Under the pieces are notes generated by a model. The model worked only from the letters and a program-made list of their open reading frames with translations. It was not told where the DNA came from and made no database searches. A DNA stretch of 47,991 nt from Lacisediminimonas sp. GTDB taxonomy: Bacteria > Pseudomonadota > Gammaproteobacteria > Burkholderiales > Burkholderiaceae_D. The translations under genes were made by a program, and so were the position numbers. Below are positions 43,365 to 47,991 of the stretch, piece after piece; within the stretch, counting starts at the first letter, position 1; each line of letters begins with the position of its first letter. The DNA is taken from NCBI RefSeq assembly GCF_030645335.1, contig NZ_JAUSNH010000245.1, positions 1-47,991 of the forward strand, read 5' to 3'.

Positions 43365-44267
43365 ATGACCACTCCCTCAGCACCCCCAGGATTTCGTTGC
43401 GGCTATATTGCGATAGTCGGCCGGCCCAACGTCGGCAAATCCACCCTGATGAACCAGCTGATCGGCGCCAAGGTCAGCATCACTTCGCGCAAGGCCCAGA
43501 CCACCCGTCACCGGATCATGGGCGTGCAGACGCGCGGGGCTGCCCAGTTCATCTACATCGACACGCCCGGCTTCCAGACCCGGCATGCCAATCCGCTGAA
43601 CCGCAAGCTCAACCGCACCGTGACCGATACGCTGGGCAGCTCGGACGTGATCCTGTTCGTGGTCGAAGCCGGCGCGTTTTCCGGTCCCGACGAACAGGTG
43701 CTGGAGCTGCTGCCCAAGGACGTGCCCACGGTCCTGGTCATCAACAAGGCCGACCAGGTCAAGGACAAGGCCAAGCTGATGCCGTTCGCGCAGCAGGTAG
43801 CCAGCCGCCATTCGTTCGCCGCCATCGTCCCGGTATCGGCGTCCAAGCGCTTCCAGCTTGACGCGCTGCAGACAGAAATCGAAAAGCTGTTGCCGGAGAA
43901 TCAACCGATATTCGGCCCAGACGACATCACCGACCGTAGCGAACGCTTCCTTGCTTCCGAGATCGTGCGCGAAAAGCTGTTCCGGCTGGTCGGTGAAGAG
44001 CTGCCGTACACCAGCACCGTGTTGATCGAGAAGTTCGAGCAGGAAGGCAAACTGCGCCGGATATTCGCGGTGATCCTGGTCGAGCGCGACAGCCACAAGG
44101 CCATGGTGATCGGCAACAAGGGCGCACGCCTGAAAGAAATTTCCACCCAGTCCCGGCTTGACATGGAAAAGCTGTTTGACGGCCCGGTCTATCTTGAGAT
44201 CTGGATCAAGGTCAAGTCCGGCTGGGCTGACAACGAAGCGGGACTGCGGGCCTACGGATACGAGTAG
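43365..44267 (+). CDS. era: GTPase Era
   Basis: 300 aa. It is a GTPase needed for maturation of the 16S rRNA 3' end and 30S assembly. G1 [13 protein letters not shown]2 region TRHRIM, G3 DTPGF, G4 NKAD, G5 VSASK. A C-terminal KH RNA-binding domain has [40 protein letters not shown]. The usual extended N-terminal methionine stretch is short ([21 protein letters not shown]). It follows rnc by 12 bp and precedes recO by seven bases, a common order. Confidence 0.97.
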   Translation: MTTPSAPPGFRCGYIAIVGRPNVGKSTLMNQLIGAKVSITSRKAQTTRHRIMGVQTRGAAQFIYIDTPGFQTRHANPLNRKLNRTVTDTLGSSDVILFVVEAGAFSGPDEQVLELLPKDVPTVLVINKADQVKDKAKLMPFAQQVASRHSFAAIVPVSASKRFQLDALQTEIEKLLPENQPIFGPDDITDRSERFLASEIVREKLFRLVGEELPYTSTVLIEKFEQEGKLRRIFAVILVERDSHKAMVIGNKGARLKEISTQSRLDMEKLFDGPVYLEIWIKVKSGWADNEAGLRAYGYE

Positions 44268-44274
44268 CACTGGC

Positions 44275-45198
44275 ATGATCGACACCATGTCCCGTGACCA
44301 GCGTGACCCGTCTCCCGTGGTCGATGCGTCTGCGGCCGTGGCCCCGGGCGTGCCGGCATCGACAGCACCGGCATCCTCGCCGCCGGCATCGGATTCGGCG
44401 CCATCATCGGCAGCAACGCCTTCACCGGCAGTCTCCCCCGCAACCGCCTCGCCGGTACGCAGTGCGCCAGCGCCCAGGCGGGAGTTGCGCATCGTTGGCC
44501 AGCCCGGATTCGTGCTGCACAGCTATCCGTACAAGGAAACCAGCCTCATCATCGACCTGTTCTCGCGCGAGCATGGCCGGGTTGCCCTGATCGCCAAAGG
44601 CGCAAAGCGGCCGCACTCCCGCTTGCGCGGCGTGCTACAGACATTCCAGCCGCTGTCGGTCGGCTGGAGCGGCAAATCCGAAGTCCGCACGCTGACGGCT
44701 GCGGAATGGGTAGGCGGCATGCTGCCGCTTGAAAAGTCCGGCCTGCTATGCGGTTTTTACCTGAATGAATTGCTGGTGCGGATGATTGCCCGCGAGGACC
44801 CGCATCCGCACCTGTTCGACCATTATGTCGCCACGCTCAACCAGCTGGCGCACAATGAACCCGCGCCTATCGTGCTGCGCAAGTTCGAACTGGCGCTGCT
44901 CAAGGAAACCGGGGTCGCTGCCGAACTCACCGTCAGCGCCCGTAGCGCGCGAGCGGTCCAGCCCGATGAGGCCTATGTGGTCGACCCCGAACATGGCGTG
45001 CGCGAGGCCAGGGCCGGCGAGCCGGCCCATGTGCCGGTGGTGGCCGGCAAGACCCTGCTCGACATGGACCGCCAGGACTACAGCGACAACGTGACCCAGG
45101 CGCAAAGCAAGCTGCTGCTGCGCTTCCTGCTGGCCCACCACCTGGGCGGCGCGCCGCTGTCGACGCGCCAGATATTGATCGACCTGACCCAGCTTTGA
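44275..45198 (+). CDS. recO: DNA repair protein RecO with N-terminal extension
   Basis: 307 aa from the ATG at 44275. RecO helps load RecA onto SSB-coated single strands. The conserved domain starts near residue 69 ([59 protein letters not shown], the OB fold) and continues into the helical C-terminal part ([21 protein letters not shown]). The first 68 residues are almost only Ala, Pro, Ser and Val, and are absent from most RecO. Later starts would shorten it. The zinc-finger cysteines of some RecO proteins are not present. Confidence 0.93.
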   Translation: MIDTMSRDQRDPSPVVDASAAVAPGVPASTAPASSPPASDSAPSSAATPSPAVSPATASPVRSAPAPRRELRIVGQPGFVLHSYPYKETSLIIDLFSREHGRVALIAKGAKRPHSRLRGVLQTFQPLSVGWSGKSEVRTLTAAEWVGGMLPLEKSGLLCGFYLNELLVRMIAREDPHPHLFDHYVATLNQLAHNEPAPIVLRKFELALLKETGVAAELTVSARSARAVQPDEAYVVDPEHGVREARAGEPAHVPVVAGKTLLDMDRQDYSDNVTQAQSKLLLRFLLAHHLGGAPLSTRQILIDLTQL

Positions 45199-45238
45199 GC
45201 CGGGCCACCACAGAAACAGGACCACACCCACACACCGT

Positions 45239-46003
45239 ATGAGCTTTCTGCAACCGAATCCACCGACGATCGAACTCGGCGTCAACATCGACCACGTCGC
45301 CACGTTGCGCAATGCGCGCGGCACCCGCTATCCCGATCCGCTGCAAGCCGCGCTGCAAGCCGAAGAAGCGGGCGCCGACGTCATTACGCTGCATCTGCGC
45401 GAAGACCGCCGCCACATACGCGACGCCGACGTCATCGCCATCCGGCCGCTGCTCAACACCCGCATGAACCTGGAATCGGCCGTCACCGACGAAATGCTCG
45501 ACTTTGCCTGCCGCATCCGGCCACAGGACGTCTGCCTGGTGCCGGAGCGCCGCGAGGAAGTCACCACCGAGGGCGGGCTCGACGTCGTGCGTTACTTCGA
45601 CCAGGTGGAAGCCGCCGTGCGCCGCTTGCAGCAGGAAGGCATTCGCGTGAGCCTGTTCATCGATGCCGACGAGCGCCAGATACAGGCCGCGGCAAAAGCC
45701 GGCGCCCCGGTGATCGAGCTGCACACCGGGCGTTATGCCGACGGCAGCGGCGCGCAGCAGCTCGAAGAACTGGCGCGCATCCGCGCCGGCGCGCGCGAAG
45801 GCGTTCGCCTGGGCATGAAAGTCAACGCCGGCCACGGCCTGCATTACACCAACGTGCAGGCGATTGCCGGCATCCTGGACATTACCGAACTCAATATCGG
45901 TCACGCGATCGTCGCCCAGGCCGTGTTCGACGGCTGGCAAAAATCGGTGCGCGACATGAAGGCCATCATGACTGTTGCGCGGCGCGAGGCGCTGACCTCA
46001 TGA
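45239..46003 (+). CDS. pdxJ: Pyridoxine 5'-phosphate synthase PdxJ
   Basis: 254 aa TIM barrel. It condenses 1-deoxyxylulose-5-phosphate and 3-amino-1-hydroxyacetone phosphate to pyridoxine phosphate. Signatures include [73 protein letters not shown] and [12 protein letters not shown]. It overlaps acpS by four bases (ATGA). The recO-pdxJ-acpS order is widely conserved. Confidence 0.97.
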   Translation: MSFLQPNPPTIELGVNIDHVATLRNARGTRYPDPLQAALQAEEAGADVITLHLREDRRHIRDADVIAIRPLLNTRMNLESAVTDEMLDFACRIRPQDVCLVPERREEVTTEGGLDVVRYFDQVEAAVRRLQQEGIRVSLFIDADERQIQAAAKAGAPVIELHTGRYADGSGAQQLEELARIRAGAREGVRLGMKVNAGHGLHYTNVQAIAGILDITELNIGHAIVAQAVFDGWQKSVRDMKAIMTVARREALTS

Positions 46004-46392
46004 TCTACGGCATCGGCACCGACATCATCCAGATTTCGCGTATCGAAGCCGCACTGGCGCGCAACGGCGATCGCTTTGCCGAGCGCGTGTTGGGTCCGGA
46101 AGAACTCGACAAATTCCGGCGCCGCCGTGACAAGGTCGAAGTACGCGGACTGCGCTTCCTGGCCACCCGTTTCGCCGCCAAGGAAGCATTTTCCAAGGCG
46201 ATCGGCCTGGGCATGCGCATGCCGATGAGCTGGCGCGCGATGCAAACGCTCAATGCGCCGAGCGGACAGCCGGTTGCCGTATGCTCCGGTGTCCTGCAAG
46301 AATTCATGCAGAGCAACCACCTCTGCGCACAAGTATCGATAACGGACGAAGCCGACTATGCGGTCGCTTTTGTCATCGTGGAAAAATCATGA
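46000..46392 (+). CDS. acpS: Holo-ACP synthase AcpS
   Basis: 130 aa. It attaches 4'-phosphopantetheine from CoA to the Ser of AcpP, whose gene is also in this window. The core is [19 protein letters not shown] with metal-binding Asp, and [14 protein letters not shown] with the conserved Lys-Glu. The start overlaps the pdxJ stop. It precedes nagZ by 24 bases. Confidence 0.97.
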   Translation: MIYGIGTDIIQISRIEAALARNGDRFAERVLGPEELDKFRRRRDKVEVRGLRFLATRFAAKEAFSKAIGLGMRMPMSWRAMQTLNAPSGQPVAVCSGVLQEFMQSNHLCAQVSITDEADYAVAFVIVEKS

Positions 46393-46416
46393 TGGAGAAG
46401 AAATGATGGTGAACAA

Positions 46417-47466
46417 ATGAGTCTGTCCAGCCAGGCCGCAGCAGCCCTCGGTCCCGTCATGCTCGACGTGGCCGGCACGGTCGCCGGGCAGGACGACCTG
46501 CGCCGCATTGCCCACCCGCTGACCGGCGGCGTGATCCTGTTTGCGCGCAACTATGAAAACCGCGAACAGCTTACCGCGCTGACCCGTGCGATCCATGCCG
46601 CGCGCCCCGGTGTGCTGATTGCGGTCGACCACGAGGGCGGGCGCGTGCAGCGCTTTCGCAGCGATGGCTTCACCCACCTGCCGCCCATGCGCGCACTGGG
46701 CAAGCTGTGGGAATCCGACGTGCTGGGAGCAACCCGCGCCGCCACCGCGGTCGGCTTCGTGCTGGCTGCAGAACTGCGCGCCTGCGGCGTCGACCTCTCA
46801 TTCACGCCGGTGCTTGACCTCGACCATGGCGAATCCGGTGTCATTGGCGACCGCGCCTTCCACCGCGACGCCCGCGTCGTCACGCTGCTCGCCAAGAGCC
46901 TGAACCACGGCCTGGCGCTGGCCGGCATGGCCAACTGCGGCAAGCATTTTCCCGGCCACGGTTATGTCCGGGCCGACTCGCATGTCGCTATCCCCGTGGA
47001 CGAGCGGCCACGCAAGGCGATCGTCGACGAAGACGCCGCACCGTATGCCTGGCTGAACCTGGGCCTGGCGGCCGTGATGCCGGCGCATGTGATCTATCCG
47101 GAAGTGGATTCCCAACCGGCCGGTTTTTCCAAAAAATGGCTGGGCATGCTGCGCCGTGACATGCACTTCACCGGCGTCATCTTCAGCGATGACCTGTCGA
47201 TGGAAGGCGCCAGCGTTGCCGGCAGCGTGACCGATGGCGCACAGGCGGCCTTGTCGGCCGGTTGCGACATGGTCCTGATCTGCAATGCACCGGACAAGGC
47301 CGACCAGTTGCTGCGCGAATTGCCGATGCCGCCGGACTTCGCCGCATCGGCTGCCCGCATTGCCGCCATGGTGCCGCGTTCGCCCGCGCCGCAATGGGAC
47401 GAGCTGCAGGCCGATCCGCGCTATATCGAGGCGCGCCGATTGGTCCGCACATTGCGCGCAGACTAA
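46417..47466 (+). CDS. nagZ: Beta-N-acetylglucosaminidase NagZ
   Basis: 349 aa glycoside hydrolase family 3 enzyme in the cytoplasm. It removes GlcNAc from anhydro-muropeptides in peptidoglycan recycling and so affects AmpC-type beta-lactamase induction where present. Signatures are [47 protein letters not shown] (catalytic acid/base His and Asp) and [11 protein letters not shown], which holds the nucleophile Asp. It lies between acpS and uvrC. Confidence 0.96.
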   Translation: MSLSSQAAAALGPVMLDVAGTVAGQDDLRRIAHPLTGGVILFARNYENREQLTALTRAIHAARPGVLIAVDHEGGRVQRFRSDGFTHLPPMRALGKLWESDVLGATRAATAVGFVLAAELRACGVDLSFTPVLDLDHGESGVIGDRAFHRDARVVTLLAKSLNHGLALAGMANCGKHFPGHGYVRADSHVAIPVDERPRKAIVDEDAAPYAWLNLGLAAVMPAHVIYPEVDSQPAGFSKKWLGMLRRDMHFTGVIFSDDLSMEGASVAGSVTDGAQAALSAGCDMVLICNAPDKADQLLRELPMPPDFAASAARIAAMVPRSPAPQWDELQADPRYIEARRLVRTLRAD

Positions 47467-47503
47467 AAAAGCAGTGCCCCGCAAGCAAGGACCACCCAGC
47501 CCA

Positions 47504-47991
47504 ATGACGGATCAGTCCAGCACGCCCGATAGTTTGCCTGGCAGTGCGCCGGCCGGGATGCCAGCCGTGCGCACGGCCCTGCTCGACATGGTGGCCGCCT
47601 TGCCGCACCTGCCCGGCGTGTACCGTTATTACGATGCCGAAGACGTGCTGCTGTATGTGGGCAAGGCGGGCGACCTCAAGAAGCGGGTATCGAGTTATTT
47701 CCAGAAGCGCCTGACCAGCCCGCGCACCGCGCTGATGGTGGAACGCATCGCGCGCATGGAGACCACCGTCACCCGCAGCGAAGCCGAAGCGCTGCTGCTG
47801 GAAAACAACCTGATCAAGACCCAGCAGCCGCGCTACAACATCCTGTTCCGGGACGACAAGTCCTACCCCTACCTGAAACTGACCGGCGAAGCATTTCCGC
47901 GCATGGCGTATTACCGCGGCGCAGTCGACAAGAAGAACCAGTATTTCGGCCCCTTCCCGAGCGCCTGGGCAGTCAAGGACACCATCTTGCT
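47504..47991 (+). CDS. uvrC: Excinuclease ABC subunit C, 5' part (cut by window end)
   Basis: 162 complete codons are visible from the ATG at 47504, in frame to the end of the window; the rest lies outside. The GIY-YIG nuclease domain is clear: [34 protein letters not shown], then [32 protein letters not shown] and [15 protein letters not shown]. UvrC makes the two cuts around damaged DNA in nucleotide excision repair. The first 20-25 residues ([18 protein letters not shown]) are a non-conserved extension. It follows nagZ by 37 bp. Confidence 0.95.
   Translation, partial: MTDQSSTPDSLPGSAPAGMPAVRTALLDMVAALPHLPGVYRYYDAEDVLLYVGKAGDLKKRVSSYFQKRLTSPRTALMVERIARMETTVTRSEAEALLLENNLIKTQQPRYNILFRDDKSYPYLKLTGEAFPRMAYYRGAVDKKNQYFGPFPSAWAVKDTIL

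Noticed and set aside
1-47991. CRISPR arrays, tRNA or rRNA genes, insertion sequences, prophage or attachment sites
   Set aside because: No regularly spaced repeats, tRNA-like cloverleaf with CCA end, rRNA segments, transposase or integrase motifs were seen on either strand.

Overview
The window reads as one continuous piece of a high-GC betaproteobacterial chromosome, order Burkholderiales and most likely family Oxalobacteraceae. The order-level call rests on gene order (rne/rluC, the maf-yceD-rpmF-fab cluster, rpoE-rseA-rseB-mucD, and lepA-lepB-DUF4845-rnc-era-recO-pdxJ-acpS-nagZ-uvrC) and on protein sequences. The family-level call is an inference from sequence resemblance without a database. 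Coding density is high. No rRNA, tRNA, CRISPR array, insertion sequence, prophage or clearly disrupted gene was seen.

Layout. 1-5.3 kb (minus strand): an exopolysaccharide precursor set, wcaJ-manC-galU-galE, with a dispersed-repeat-like hairpin beyond galE. 5.5-9.0 kb (plus): a truncated hemoglobin and a large FAD/Fe-S oxidoreductase whose best ribosome-binding site points to an AUU start. 9.0-9.9 kb: a good sigma70-type promoter, a yybP-ykoY (manganese) riboswitch and a TerC/YjbE-family membrane protein. 10.2-14.7 kb (minus): a translationally coupled operon of a TonB-dependent receptor, a YfiR-family periplasmic protein and a membrane GGDEF-EAL protein. 14.9-18.7 kb (minus): chrA, moaA, moeA. 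18.8-21.9 kb (minus): rne, with a long leader facing rluC. 22.5-25.6 kb (plus): rluC, a HAD phosphatase, a Rieske protein and an S49 peptidase. 25.7-25.9 kb: an unannotated, promoter-preceded series of hairpins that looks like a small RNA. 25.9-27.3 kb (minus): an RsmI-like methylase and a Maf pyrophosphatase. 27.4-33.9 kb (plus): yceD-rpmF-plsX-fabH-fabD-fabG-acpP-fabF. 33.9-38.6 kb: a YgfX-like membrane protein and the sigma-E envelope stress operon. 38.7-48.0 kb: a glutaredoxin-like gene carrying a perfect 20-bp palindrome, then lepA to uvrC, the last cut by the window end.

Most of the window is housekeeping: fatty acid synthesis, RNA processing, translation, envelope quality control, molybdenum cofactor and cell-wall recycling. 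The most original material is (1) the receptor/YfiR/GGDEF-EAL operon, which looks like an outer-membrane-to-c-di-GMP signalling route, (2) the candidate small RNA, (3) a His-to-Pro change in the LepA P-loop, (4) the palindrome inside the glutaredoxin gene, and (5) the candidate AUU start codon. All calls come from reading the sequence; no database search was possible.
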